Origin: Pelodera strongyloides
Lineage: Eukaryota > Nematoda > Chromadorea > Rhabditida > Rhabditidae
DNA: 64,000 nt
Reading direction: 5' to 3'
NCBI GenBank assembly: GCA_036852015.1
Contig: JAANDG010000332.1
Coordinates: 62,001 to 126,000 of the forward strand
In this document: positions 1 to 11,289 of the stretch, in pieces
Position numbering within the stretch: the stretch's first letter is position 1
Layout of the letters: every line of letters begins with the position of its first letter
Notes under the pieces: model-generated
What the model was told of the DNA's origin: nothing
Database searches by the model: none
What the model saw: the letters and a program-made list of their open reading frames with translations, nothing else
Made by a program: the position numbers and the translations under genes

Positions 1-228
1 TTTCGAGCCTCCCGCGTGGGCGGGCGGAGGTTCGCGCTGGGGGGAACACAGAACTCACTTTAGCGCAATCCGCGCGAAATCTGCTCAAATAATGTGCAGA
101 AAACGAGTCCCCTTTAATGGTTTTAGGTAATTTCTTGCTCGGCTTATGGACTGTAGAGATAAAATTGAGTCCGCTAGAAAAGTTTGAAACCTTTATATTC
201 TCAATTTCCATAATAGCACCATACATAC

Positions 229-2936
229 CTTTGGCAACTGATCCCCACACTTGTGTTCACACTGGTTCCCACAAGCCATCATGGTCTCATTGGCCGCATC
301 ATTGCACTGAAGGGGCAAGCTCGTAATCGGGGTGGCTAAAATGGTACTTATTAATTATTATTTTATATTCTCTAGTTCCAGTGTACTTATAGCAAGGTTC
401 AATATCCAACCAAGTAGGGTATAGTGTATACTGTACATTTCAAATGGGTTATTCGGTGTTCAATTATCTGCTAATGATTTTAATCTTAATTTTTCCATTT
501 TTCACTGTGCAGTCCAATGAAAAGCTCAAAATTTTATTGGTACTACAACACTTGGCCATCAAATAGCTCCAACTGAAAACGCGTAAGAATAGAATGTTCA
601 TATCCATTATTTGTTTTAGTGTGCAAAAGTGAACCATCGATTTAGAAAAGACATAAAACATAAGACATCTACACGTGCAATAACCAAAGAAACTAACTAT
701 TCAATTGTGTGCATCTGGGTCCCATCACGCCATTTTCAAACACCATTTCACAACCAGACATACAACGCACATTGGCGCATGTGATGGTTGGCTCTTAAAT
801 TTAATACCATCATCTTTCGATAAAAGGAACCATTTGAGCACTTCATTTCGTGAGCCTCCTCCTCCTTTAAAGCGAAATACCGGCCGGTTTTTGAAACAGC
901 GAAATACCGGCCGAGTAGACCAGCATTATTATGCAGCTTACGCAAATGGACATAAATTAGAATAAAAAAATCGAGCAAATTAGCATAACTACGTAAGAAT
1001 TCAGTCGTCCGCGATTTGTTTCAATAATCGGCCGATATTTCGCTTTGACTTGATGAAAATCTCATCTACAATTATTCATATACTGTGTAATCTATAAATA
1101 CCGCGAGCACTGTGTTGCAAGACCCTTTTGCGCACGGAAATGTTGCGGAGCTTTTCATATGCAGAAGCAGGCAACGATGGCTAACATTTATCGTCCTAGC
1201 AAATATTCGTGAAGTCTCAAGGAATTTCAGTATCTAATATCCGATTGGTATAGGATTTTAGAACAACTCATCAAACAGTGCAATAATTACGAAAATTTAA
1301 AGAAATGCAAATGTTGGCGTCTACTACAACGAAACGGTTCTACTATTGATCTATCGTGCTGCAAAATGTGTTGAAAGAAACGCAAATGTTTTGTAAACAA
1401 AACAAGACCACATTCACACGTTGTCAACGTACCCGATACGTTGGAGGCTGTAGGTTGGACAGCAAGTTCTACAAAATGTATCAGGGTACATATTGAAAAA
1501 GACAATTTAACTGAAGCAGCAACGTTTGGAACTTCTAAGGAATGTTGGGATGTATGACTAAATGATTCCCCTATTTCTCCACCTGTATCTGTATACTCAC
1601 TTTAAATGCTCAGCTCATAGTTAATTCATTACATTTTGGGGTCCATCTACTTGTAGGTCCCATTGGCCCCTTTTTCATAGGCCCATTTTCTCACAATTCC
1701 TCGGGAGAAGTACAATTTACAATCAAGCTTACTAAGGTAAGTGAGTAGGCACAATGGATAAATATCCACATACGTAATCTGTCTATTGTTTTCGAATAAA
1801 AGAAAATGAAAGATATGTATATTCTGAGGAATATGAAAGGTTGAAAAATAATAAATAAGAATAATAGACAAAAATGAATCGGCTTTTCACTATTCAATGG
1901 CAGTAATCAAGGCAGCTTATGTATGTGGAAGAATTATGGACTAGAAAGGGGTTACGGTATGGTATGATAAAGCATCTTTTTCAAGACAAATTTCTCATGA
2001 AAACAATGACTGTTCACTGGAAACTAGTCTGACTTTACAACACTTTATGCTTTCACAACATCAACGTACCCGATATGTTTGAGATTTCGACAGCTATTTC
2101 TGCAAGATTATCTATGCGCCGAGCAAAAAAGTATCCTTTTATGAGGAGCAACAAATTTTGAACTATGAAGTATGGAATACGAAATTATTGACAAGGTTCC
2201 ATCTGAACACGAGGTAAAACATAAGTACGCAGTAAAATTAGCGGAGTCGTTACCTGGTCCACAATCGTCCTTTGCAACACATGATCCAGTAGTATTTCTG
2301 TAGAATCCAGACTTACATCCACACGCAGCAGGGCGACAGTCCGCAGTGCAAGCCTAGAAGAATTGAAATAAGAATTGGAACCAAGACCTGGAGGAAAACT
2401 CCGATACCGCTGTCCCATTCTACATAAACATCATGACAGCTCAAATATCCAATAAAAAGATACCACTAAAAGAGCAAGAATATGAAAGTTAGAAGCAAAA
2501 GTCACCCAGTTGTCAGCGCAGGCTCATGAAGAAAACTTTCCAATCCCTTCAGAATACCTATACCTTAAATTCGTCGTCTCCGCACTGTAGTTCGCAGTGA
2601 TTTCCACAGGCAAGAAGGGTCTCATTGGCTACATCATTGCATTCGATCAGGGGAATTGGACTAGCTGAAATATACTTGGAATATACGGAAATTCTCAATG
2701 TAGAAACTTTGCCATCACATAAAAATGAGGGTTGGCTGTGCAACCCGGTGCGCTAGTGCCTAGTGAATTACCGCGCGAGCTCAAACGTGCGCGAGAACGC
2801 AGCCGCGCACTTCGTCTGAACGACGACTTACTGATGTTCTATACTCGACTATTTTTCCATATTTATTAATTGCAGAATTTAAAGACTTTTTTTAAAGAAG
2901 AAACTTACATTGAGCGGCGGCCGCTACGACGACAGC
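229..2936 (-). CDS. Secreted multi-TIL-domain serine protease inhibitor (partial, continues past left edge)
   Basis: Four exons can be placed on the minus strand: 2936-2909, 2664-2564, 2353-2254 and 335-229. The first encodes AVVVAAAAQ, typical of the end of a signal peptide. The next two together make one complete trypsin-inhibitor-like (TIL) domain: the first half has four cysteines (IEC, LACG, NHC, LQC) and the second has six (ACTADC, ACGC, SC, DC), giving the family's ten. The last exon is another first half (LQC, MACG, NQC, HKC) whose partner must lie left of base 1. All phases fit: 1 into the domain, 0 inside it, 1 out of it and 1 into the next, so one gene with tandem TIL units is the simplest reading. 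Two adjacent paralogues joined by my model remain possible. TIL proteins block serine proteases outside the cell, and in nematodes often act in parasitism, immunity or eggshell protection. The start-codon exon upstream of 2936 was not found. Confidence 0.72.
336..2253. other. Presumed TIL-gene intron with repeat insertions
   Basis: No exon is visible here on either strand. The stretch holds a foldback MITE at about 866-1046. It also has two related AT-rich segments, at about 1385-1470 and 2035-2100, that share the words CAACGTACCCGATA and a TTTGTAA/TTTACAA lead-in. Confidence 0.4.
866..1046. repeat. Foldback MITE of the AAAGCGAAATACCGGCCGG family
   Basis: The left end reads TTAAAGCGAAATACCGGCCG and the right end is its near complement, CGGCCGATATTTCGCTTT. 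The terminal motif is duplicated at the left end (870-915). The internal part, with GTAGACCAGCATTATTATGC and ATAAATTAGAATAAAA, matches the copies at 4.27, 18.85 and 58.5 kb. It has no coding capacity. Confidence 0.8.
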
Positions 2937-4271
2937 CTGAAAGGGAAAAATTAATTTCATATTTTTTTAATTTCATAGTGGTTTTAAAACTTTCGGACTA
3001 TCCTATAAATTATAAAGTCATTGGGGTTTCTCTTGCATTTAAGGATATAAGATAATTCCTTGTTGATCTATTAGTGGCCGCATGGGCACATATATTACCT
3101 TCCCTGCTGATATAAAACATTATTCTCAAAAGTCCCTTTTGTGATTTGATTCCAACTTTGCAAAACATTCAATTTGCTTTTGTCCTTATATTTCATTGCC
3201 CAGTGGCGGTGATGATTGTGTAACTGATACCATTGATCTGTTATCAACTGTTAGTTCCATTAATCACAGACACAATCAAAATTCGTCAGCGAAATCTCCT
3301 TTGTCTTAGCCTTGAACTTCGACTTTTTTACGAGAGTTTTGGTACAATTTGAATGAAAACATCTGATAATAAAACTTTGCTGACTCATTTGAAAAATAAG
3401 GGTCCAGCTTTTTCACGCGGAATAATGCTTTAATATAAAAGTTGACGACTAAGCAGTTCGTTTTGAATGTATGTATATGAAAATAAAATAAAACACAATC
3501 ATGTTATGTATGGTATGGTAACGAATTTTTATTTTCCACCCCCTATATTTTATTTTCCATTTTTATTTTCCACTTTTATTTTTTTAGACGTACACGATGC
3601 ACATAAAAAAATTGGCTGCAATTTGTCACTTTTCTTAATATCAATAAACCGACAAAAACAGTGTTTTACCGACCGCAACCAACTATTATTTCTGTTAAAA
3701 GTTCTATGTATCAAAAATTAAAAATCAAGCGTAAACATTGGTATTTCCGGGTTAACAAAACACACTTTTTGTATATCACGTGCCATACATATATTTACAG
3801 ATAGATAGTACACTAATTAGCACCTTTGAATTTTTAAGTTGTCTTTTTTTTCCCAAGGGAATCAAAAAGCTTAATTACATTGTCACAATTATTTGAAAAG
3901 CCAGCAATTAGCGTTGATTTATAGAGACAGAAAAGAGAATGTACCAAAGCGAAAAAGGCTACCGTAGTCCCTGAATTTGAACTAAACACTAAACTTTTTA
4001 ACTACTAAAAAAGTTTATGGTATGTACATAATGAGTACTTTTGTCTCGAATTTAATTAGGAACGGTAATAGTACTTATGACGCGAGAATGTCTACCAATG
4101 AGAATGTTCAAGTTCACAAGGTGTTCAACAGTTTATTAATCCCCACCCTAATTAAAAATTTAATTATGTATGTGTTCTCAAAAAAATGGTCGAGAGCCAA
4201 GATCTCGTACCACAACAGAAATGTGGAGACCGGCAAAACATAAATTATTTAGATAATGAATTTGTGATTCG

Positions 4272-4455
4272 TTAAAGCGAAATACCGGCCGGTTTTTGAC
4301 ACGCATTAGCGTACACCTGCTTTCTTATGCAGCATATGCAAATGAGCAAAAATTAGAATGAAAACTAGGCCCCAATTAGACCCCCACCTTTCACAAATGC
4401 ATAGGAATGCAAGTACTTGAGATGCGTTTCAAAAACCGGGCGGTATTTCGCTTTA
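4272..4455. repeat. Foldback MITE of the AAAGCGAAATACCGGCCGG family
   Basis: It starts TTAAAGCGAAATACCGGCCGG and ends with the complement, CGGGCGGTATTTCGCTTTA. The inner arms contain TTTTTGACACGCAT and GATGCGTTTCAAAAACC. The middle is AT-rich, with ATGCAAATGAGC and AAATTAGAATGAAAA as in the sister copies. Confidence 0.8.
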
Positions 4456-5829
4456 TAAGATACCGCATTCAATTCACTGGGGAAATTCAGCGATGCCTTT
4501 GTGAAACTTATGCGTATACTACATGTTTTAGTATACACAATTCGGTCTTTCGGCATAGACCGGTACTGAAATTTGCATATAATACATGGGAATGCAGCTT
4601 TCCAGCATATGTATGTATGTTTCAAAACCACGTGCCATAAACCTTATCTTCCCTGAAGATAAAAATACCGTAATCATAAGCAGCTTGTTCATTTTTGAGT
4701 CCGTTGGCTTGCCTCCCGTTTGAAGCTTCTACAGATCTGATATAAAAAAAATCATTTATTTTAAAGCGGTTTAAGAAACGGTTTTTCAAACGTATGTTGG
4801 GCAGAGTATTCTCGTTATGCAAAAGACCGCGCGATACTGAACCGCGCGTTTTATGCAGTCTATTATATTCATTTGCATACAACATATGGGAATGGAGTTC
4901 TCCAACATGCGTTTCAAAAACCGACCGTTACATAGCTTTAAAGGTAAAACAGCGAATAAATGAAAAACGGAAAAACGGAAACATTTAAAAAAGTAGTAAT
5001 AAATGAAGGCGCATTATGTTCTGCATACCCGTACTATTCAATATCAAGAAAGGTCGCGCATCGGGAACATAAAATAAAATCATAGAGGAAAATTTGTCTT
5101 CTAATTATGAGATTTTAGTCTAGAAATTTTTTTAAGTTTCTAAACAACGAGGCGCTAAATCTTCCTACATCCACAAAAATGGGAACGGCAAATTCTGAGA
5201 AAAGTGGGGAGAAAAGGATTATGCGAAGAAAGCCTAACAAACCTTGTTTTTGAAAATGAACAAACCCAAAATAATTTTCATTGCTGAAGAAAAAAATATT
5301 GTTCATTCCGAGTGTTTTTTGAAATTTCACGAGAAAATTCACATGCATTGATTAGTAATTTTTTCAATGAACTGTTGAGACAACTGGGGCTAGATAAATA
5401 AATAATCGCAATGCGTTCCTAACGGTTTAAAGGGATATGTGTCCTATTTGACACTAAACTGTAAAAACTCGTCTTGAATGTAACATAACTAGGAATTCCA
5501 CATAAAATCACAAGTTCTTATAGCTAACGAGAAAACTTTAAAGGGATGGGGCGGCATGCCACTTCACATGAGTGTTTTCTTAAATAGTGTTCCACCACCA
5601 AAGGCGATGAAATAAATGTTTATGAATAGTATTCTACAAAAGCGTATACCTAAATACCGACCACAGAAAATAAGCAAGTGATCAAGAAACTAAATATGAT
5701 CGTTATACATACTACATACATCTTGTGAAAAATGGGCGGGCAATTTTCATAATGGGCGGGAATTGGGAACCCCTCTGATGAAGACTTTGTACGTGCATTT
5801 TGTAAACCAACGAGAGTAAAGAGGTGCGA

Positions 5830-5900
5830 AGAGAGGAGAGAGAGAGATAGCGAGAGAGAGAGAGAGAGAGAGAGAGGGGGAGAGAGAGGGAGAGAGAGTA
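5830..5900. repeat. (GA)n microsatellite
   Basis: This is a purine run of GAGAGA with scattered GGGG and a GATAGC interruption. The serine/leucine-rich open frame on the minus strand here is a by-product of it. Confidence 0.9.
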
Positions 5901-6404
5901 TATGTGCGCAAAAAAGGAGGATACGTAGAAGTTTAGTACAAAACTACAGTCACGGGCTTTTACGGAAGTTGGACACAAGATTTGAGGAGGAGCATAGACA
6001 AATAGCTGCTCTCCCGTCCGGTATGCATGATTTAAAACGAAAATACACGAGAAATTAGAAATTAGAAATCAAATAATATTTCTGCTTCGTTAGCACGAGT
6101 TACTTATTTTTTAGAAGGAAACCAGCATGTTCAAACTCGGCAAAATATGCAGAAAAAAAGTTTCAGACATCAAAAATGGATGTGTGTCGTATGACCTGTT
6201 GAAAATTAGGAACTTCAGATTATGGAGTTGTTTTGGCATCTGCAATTGCTCCGTGCAATTATTTAATGACCACGATCGGTTGCTCTGTGTAATCCTCTCT
6301 AGCAGATCGAGCAACAAATACGCGGCTGTGCCGCGCACAACGGATCCTACACGGGGCGTGGCACACGCCCGTCCCTAGGACACGCACGGTGCGCGAACAA
6401 ATGT

Positions 6405-6670
6405 GGAACAAGTGTGGTGACACCCGCTGCGCACCAGTTGCGCACCACTGTGCACCACTGCGCACCCGCTGCGCACTACTGCGCACCCTACTGACAATGA
6501 GTGTGCTCCGCGTCCCTGTGACGAACCCTCTTTTGGCGATCACGCCAACGCGGAAAGGCACAAAAAGGCGAGAAGAGAAAAATACGGCATATCCGTGGCG
6601 TACATTATGGAAAGGCACGGGGTACGGAAGATGCGCCACACGTACGCCACATGTGCGCCATCTGGAATTC
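6405..6670. repeat. Cluster of GCGCAC-type short repeats
   Basis: CTGCGCACC and TTGCGCACC words recur every 9-12 bases from about 6426 to 6490. Related ATGCGCCACACGTACGCCAC sequence lies at 6630-6660. Similar clusters occur at 13.4, 15.15, 15.83, 29.05, 29.5 and 30.25 kb. No coding signal was accepted here. Confidence 0.55.
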
Positions 6671-7121
6671 AGCGAAAAAAACTAGCATTCCGCGGTTTGG
6701 CAACTGGCGAATTTAACAAAAACTGCTTTCAACAAAATTGAACATTTTTGTTCCGTGTGGAATGATACAAAATGTATATTGACCTTGGTAAACAGTTCAA
6801 CAAACCCCGAAAAACGAACGAGAGCAAAATGTGCGCGAATGCAAAACAACGCAAATTGGGTGCATTCGACAAAAAAATCTCCGGTTTGGAAGTGATGTGA
6901 TATTGAGAAACATGCTCAGTGTTCAAACATTAGTTCCTTCAAAGGGAATATGTAGGGAACATATAGCTGGAGTTGCTTATTTTTATCCGCCTTTGCTCAG
7001 ACAGAACAGATTTCAGATTTACATTGTCCTCTGTAACATCGTCAGCTTATTATAGTTTGTTAGTTTGAATTGGAGGGGGATCTATCCAAATTTATCCCTT
7101 ACCTATGCTAGAATTATTGTG

Positions 7122-7290
7122 CTAATTGTAAGGAGCACTGATGGTGCACTGATAAGTTCGAAAGCCGTGACCGTATTGCAAACTGGGATAATTGTTTTGT
7201 GGGGTGAACAAAGCTGTGGAGAATATCAAACAGATGAGTGACAACGCAGAAATGGCGAAAAAAACATGTTGAACGAACACACACAACAAC
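7122..7290 (-). CDS. Possible terminal exon of a small membrane/secreted protein
   Basis: A minus-strand frame encodes a hydrophobic stretch (VFFAISALSLICLIFSTALF) followed by a short polar tail, TPQNNYPSLQYGHGFRTYQC..., and a stop at 7122. No in-frame ATG is present; the frame opens after a stop just above 7328. It would therefore have to be a downstream exon, or the tail alone preceded by the acceptor-like TTCTCCACAG. I do not recognise a family. It could be a chance open frame; the mainly polar, tyrosine-rich tail is the only argument for it. Confidence 0.25.
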
Positions 7291-7392
7291 TGTTTTTCAT
7301 AACGTGAGTCAGACTTTCCCAATAGCAATTATGTTTGAACAATTACGATCCAAACCGCTGAAAAAAAGCTGTGAAAAGTGATTCCTGACAGG

Positions 7393-7464
7393 TCCTCGGT
7401 AGTATAGTGGTGAGTATCCGCGTCTGTCACATGCGAGACCCGGGTTCAATTCCCGGCCGGGGAG
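7393..7464 (+). tRNA. tRNA-Asp (anticodon GTC)
   Basis: This is a complete 72-nt cloverleaf. The acceptor TCCTCGG pairs with CCGGGGA with one G-T wobble, and the discriminator is G. The anticodon stem CGCGT/ATGCG holds the loop CTGTCAC with anticodon GTC. The T-arm CCGGG-TTCAATT-CCCGG is perfect. No intron. Box A lies in TAGTATAGTGGTGAG and box B is GGTTCAATTCC. A run of nine T's about 17 nt downstream is a good RNA polymerase III terminator. It decodes GAC/GAU for cytosolic translation. The perfect stems argue for a functional gene and not a SINE head. Confidence 0.95.
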
Positions 7465-7871
7465 AAATTTTTGTTCATGTATTTTTTTTTAGTGCAAATG
7501 TTTTGCCGGTGGCTACGAAAGTTGTGACTTGTTTACTGTCACTGTCAGATATTTATTAGAGAAGATGCATAAACTCTTTAAAAAAAATAAGCTCTATGTA
7601 ACACTAGATTTGCTTCGCACTTCACACATATCAAATAGACACTATGTAAACTGTAAACAATGGAGCAACATGCCGATGCGAAAGCGATTTTTTTCCAAAC
7701 AATTAAATTAAATGTAAAATTATATTTTGCAATGTAACTCACATTGATCTAGCCTGCCAGATGGACGTTGGATTAATTGAGCTGCACAGCTTTGACTTTA
7801 CCTGGTAGATTATCAACTTATTGTATATTGATGCATCTAAAGCGCTTGTCGCTTGTCACGCATACTAGATA

Positions 7872-7965
7872 TTAAAGCGAAATACCGGCCGGTTTTTGAA
7901 ACGCATCGACAGCTGCATTTTTACCTATTTATGCAAAGTTACTGGAATTTAGCGCGCATTTTAAA
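7872..7965. repeat. Truncated foldback MITE (left end only)
   Basis: TTAAAGCGAAATACCGGCCG followed by GTTTTTGAAACGCATCGA matches the left arm of the 4.27- and 18.85-kb copies. I see no matching right arm within the next 300 bases. Confidence 0.6.
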
Positions 7966-8149
7966 TTTATGGTCATTTGCATACGTTCTGTTTGCCAGCA
8001 TCTCACCATATATACTAGCCATGCGAGCTTTTCGCGGCGCACTCAAAATTTTCAGCTCGTCGAGTAAGGTATTCGTGGCGCACCATTTCATATACAAAAA
8101 CACTGACTGAGATTGTGATTTTCCCTCCAAAATTGAAATAATGAACAAC

Positions 8150-9927
8150 GCTCGATTACATTGTTTCTTTAAATTGTACTACACTCAGCAAGCGAAAAAA
8201 AAGCAGTAATTTATATTTTATGTTTCGCATAGCAACGATCAAGATTTGAACCTCGTTAATAAATGGACAAACAATTAAGTTAACTTAAACTACATATAGA
8301 AATGTGAACTGTGAACATGTTGCGAAAAAAAGCAGATATTACTCTTGCAAGGGGACCTCAAATGAGAATAATTTACGTGTCAAATAACCTAAGGGGCATG
8401 ACAAGATAAATAAAGCTTTCTTATCAAAAATAGAAAATTATTTCTCATGGCCTTCACTATTAGTACTAAAATATATCCGCTCACTACGCTGCGGAACTGT
8501 GTTCGGGTGCCGCACGTATATGGCGGAGTAGTATCAGCGCGGCTGTATATTGGCACCGCCTTATCTTATTATTAGTTCTTTTTTTTTTGGAAATTTGAAC
8601 TTCATAGGAAATTTTCCACTCTGCCGGACACCGTGGGAGCAGTAGCCTTTATAAAAATATAATGATGAAGTTGTGTAAATAGCGATTACTGTAACAGAAC
8701 CAGAACTGTACTTTGATTTGATGATTCGAGGTCGTTCAGTCTGTCTGATTTACAAAGAAGGTCAATTTAAGAGCAAAAACGCCATGTTTCGCCGATATTT
8801 TATGAAAGATTCCAATGAGCTTGCTGTAATGAATCCTCTAGAGAATCAGTTTGAACTGAACAGTTACGAAAAATCATGACCCAACAGAATGTTAGTGAGG
8901 AGAAGTTAGCAAGTGATTAATTACTCTGTACTTAGGTGTTTGGATACCTTTACAGTTAGTCGTTCTCTACATTTTAGATATTTTGCACTTCTCTTCTTAT
9001 GTTGCTTACTCTAACACAAGCTGCTACTAACATCCGTTGTGTGTGCATTGACCAAGAGCGCCAGCTCTTGGCCATGGTCCAAGGATACATGATTATGGCT
9101 ACATTTGTGTATATTATATGTCTAAATGCATAATACACACAACAATAGAACAGCTAGCGGCGGGGCGGACGTTAGCTGATCCTACTAGAATTAACGTCAC
9201 AGTAAGTTCTAAGTAAACAAAATTCAGTAAAAAGACAACGTCACAAAGTCAACAAAACACAAAAGACAATGATTTATGATGTGTTAAATAGTGAAAAAAA
9301 TAAACCGAGGTGTCGAATGAAGGGTGTATTTGCTATTTTTTCTCAGGGTAAATAATAGAGCACAGACAGGGACCGAAACGAGCTATCCTTTTTATTATTA
9401 TTTTAGTCTGTGTATTTACAGCCTAAATGCATAACACCAAAGGCTGACTAATGGGATATTTTCAGAGAATGGGGTATAATTTGCAAATACAATGGTAATG
9501 TTGTTGAACACCGTACATATGTTGCGCATACATCATACTACGTGTCTAACCACTTTCACGTTAAAATAACAGTAATTAGTTTGGTCTGCGGTGTAAATAG
9601 GGTTTATTCGAAAAAAAATTAAACTGGACCGGTATTGCTCGTAAAATAATCATTGCGATGATTAACGTGACTCATACATACACTATGTCATATATATATG
9701 CGTTCTCTTTGTTTGGTGTAGTTTGGTAGTCACAATTTGCCTTGCCCTATATGAGCAACTAGCAAAAAAGGCCAGTTTAGACAATAAAAAAAAACTATAA
9801 TGCTAGTTGAGGCAGCGAAGTCAGATTATACATAATTGAACAGTTTATTCATTGAAAGACCGAGGTTTTTCTATTTCTATTCACTAAAATAAGACAAAGT
9901 TTAATCAAAAAGGAGAAGTTGCAACTT
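8150..9927. other. AT-rich intergenic stretch, no gene seen
   Basis: Both strands are densely stopped and no exon series can be built. A GC-richer patch at about 8.49-8.57 kb and another at 9.15-9.18 kb have no recognisable content. Confidence 0.4.
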
Positions 9928-9994
9928 CTAGCACGAACATCCGCAACATGAGCCGCAAGAATTGTTGCCCATACCGCATCCACCACAGCATTGC
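9928..9994 (-). CDS. Terminal exon of a cysteine-rich peptide
   Basis: After the acceptor ATATTTAG the frame reads QCCGGCGMGNNSCGSCCGC then SC and a stop: 8 cysteines and 6 glycines in 21 residues. The exon starts with one base completing a codon, so the upstream exon must end in phase 2. Such CCGGC/CGSCCGC tails are seen in small secreted or metallothionein-like cysteine-rich proteins. I cannot assign a family. The signal-peptide exon at 10828-10721 lies upstream on the same strand and may belong to the same gene, but its phase (0) needs an intervening exon. Confidence 0.5.
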
Positions 9995-10360
9995 CTAAAT
10001 ATGTTTTCGTTTTTTTACTTATTCATTTAGATATTTGCCTTTTTTTCGTGAAGATACTTTAGAGGAAAAGCTGAGTGAGTAGGGATGTGTGTAAGAGTGT
10101 AAGTAAACAAGTGGCAAAAATAAAACAAGTGCTTCTACGATAAGAAACATTTCGTGGCCATTATTATAAAATTGATTCGTGATTTTCTCGCAATTTCGTG
10201 GCGAACTTCGTCTTGGTCATAACTTCGAAATACAGTTTCCGAGTGAGCGCCAGGTTCTTGCCATACTGTCGCCGCGTGCATGGCACCATGATTTGATCAG
10301 TACACAAACCTCTTTTGTCTGAATTCCTCCAATTTGTCTTCCCCTCCTAAAACTTCACTG

Positions 10361-10558
10361 ATGACGTCACAGATTGATTCCTCCTCAGGATATGGTTCCC
10401 CAGATGACCGAGGCACGGGCGCGTTCTTAAATGAAATAAAAAACAATGCACCTATAATTAAAGGGAATACTCATTACATTGAAATTATAGATGGGCTCGG
10501 TCAAAAATATCCTATATCCGCCGTCCAAGTTCATGATTGGCGCACATCTGGCTCATAA
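10361..10558 (+). CDS. Unassigned open frame, antisense-overlapping the secreted-protein model
   Basis: From the ATG at 10361 (in CTGATGACGTCACAG) the frame stays open to a stop at 10558, reading MTSQIDSSSGYGSPDDRGTG early and YIEIIDGLGQKYPISAVQVH late. Composition looks protein-like (Ser/Gly/Asp-rich N-terminus, alternating hydrophobics later), but I know no family. It could be an exon entered at the CACAG acceptor, a decayed element, or chance. Confidence 0.25.
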   Translation: MTSQIDSSSGYGSPDDRGTGAFLNEIKNNAPIIKGNTHYIEIIDGLGQKYPISAVQVHDWRTSGS

Positions 10559-10828
10559 GCGGCCCACCGATTTTCTGACATTAATGTGTTTCTCAAAGGA
10601 ATGGCCGGATGAGGGTGCGCAACACAGACTTGGTCCACGATATCAACATAGTGTCCTCGGACGAAGAGGATGTTCCCTTGGTTAAACTGTCTCGAAACAT
10701 CATCCTAGATCCACAAGTACCTTTTCCTTTGTAGTCACTTCCTCTGTGATTCTGACCGATTGTTCGATTGGAGTGGATAGAGCCACAGTGACGCAGATAG
10801 CGAGAGCGAAAAGTGATACGGTCGACAT
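10531..10828 (-). CDS. Small secreted protein of unknown function
   Basis: The first exon (10828-10721) begins with ATG directly after the acceptor-like GTAATACAGA. It encodes a clear signal peptide (MSTVSLFALAICVTVALS) followed by a polar, Thr/Glu-rich stretch ending at the donor AAAAG/GTACTT. A second open exon, 10686-10531, joins in phase 0 and gives FNQGNILFVRGHYVDIVDQV, a histidine/proline-containing tail and a stop. The implied protein is about 87 residues. The intron would be only 34 nt, short even for nematodes, so this junction may be wrong. A plus-strand open frame overlaps the last 28 bases. No family is recognised. Confidence 0.4.
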
Positions 10829-10889
10829 TCTGTATTACCTGAAAAGCCACTACTTTATTCAATAGAGATATGGGAAAGATGTATAGAAA

Positions 10890-10926
10890 GGGAGACAGAG
10901 AGACAGAGAGACAGAGAGACAGAGAG
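10890..10926. repeat. (GAGACAGA)n microsatellite
   Basis: Four to five copies of the octamer GAGACAGA in tandem. Confidence 0.9.
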
Positions 10927-11065
10927 TCACGACTAACGTGACCGTGAAACGTAATCAGTTAACTTAGGAGAATCACATGAGTGGATAACTTCTAAAGTGT
11001 GAATCCAGCCCGTATATTATAAGTATTTGCATATTTAGTCTATCAATAAATACGCCTATATTGAG

Positions 11066-11258
11066 GTATCGTCATGAATCGACGTCGCATCCTATTCATT
11101 GTTTCAATCTGAGCCTGGAGTCAGGCTCTATTCCCGTGACGGACGAGGAAGTCCGCGCCGTCATTATTCGTCTACTGTACGCGGAGGTCCGCGGCAGATC
11201 TACTGGAGGTGGAAGTCCACCCCAGAACCCAATCTATTCTGTTGTATTCAATAAAGAA
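11066..11258 (+). CDS. Possible 3'-terminal exon with poly(A) signal
   Basis: The block at 11090-11250 is GC-richer than its surroundings and ends with AATAAAG at 11249. Two frames are open through it. One gives ESGSIPVTDEEVRAVIIRLL and continues to a stop at 11279. The other gives an Arg/Gly/Ser-rich chain (LYSRDGRGSPRRHYSSTVRG) and stops within the AATAAA. I cannot choose between them and find no upstream exon to fix the phase. The compositional contrast and poly(A) signal suggest the end of a real transcript. Confidence 0.25.
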
Positions 11259-11289
11259 TTATTCCCCATTGTTTCCTAATTTGGGAAAG

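Larger units (their letters stand above)
2937..7120. other. Gene-poor, repeat-rich AT-rich stretch
   Basis: I see no spliced gene I can support. Contents are a foldback MITE at 4272-4455, related palindromic AT-rich sequence to about 4920, a GA-repeat near 5.84-5.9 kb, and a GC-richer block at 6.3-6.67 kb crowded with GCGCAC words. The part nearest 2.94-3.1 kb may hold the promoter and first exon of the TIL gene. Confidence 0.4.

Noticed and set aside
5712..5978. Serine/leucine-rich minus-strand frame
   Set aside because: Produced by the GA microsatellite.
6259..6685. Arg/Cys/His-rich frames on both strands
   Set aside because: Explained by short GCGCAC repeats; no splicing or family support.
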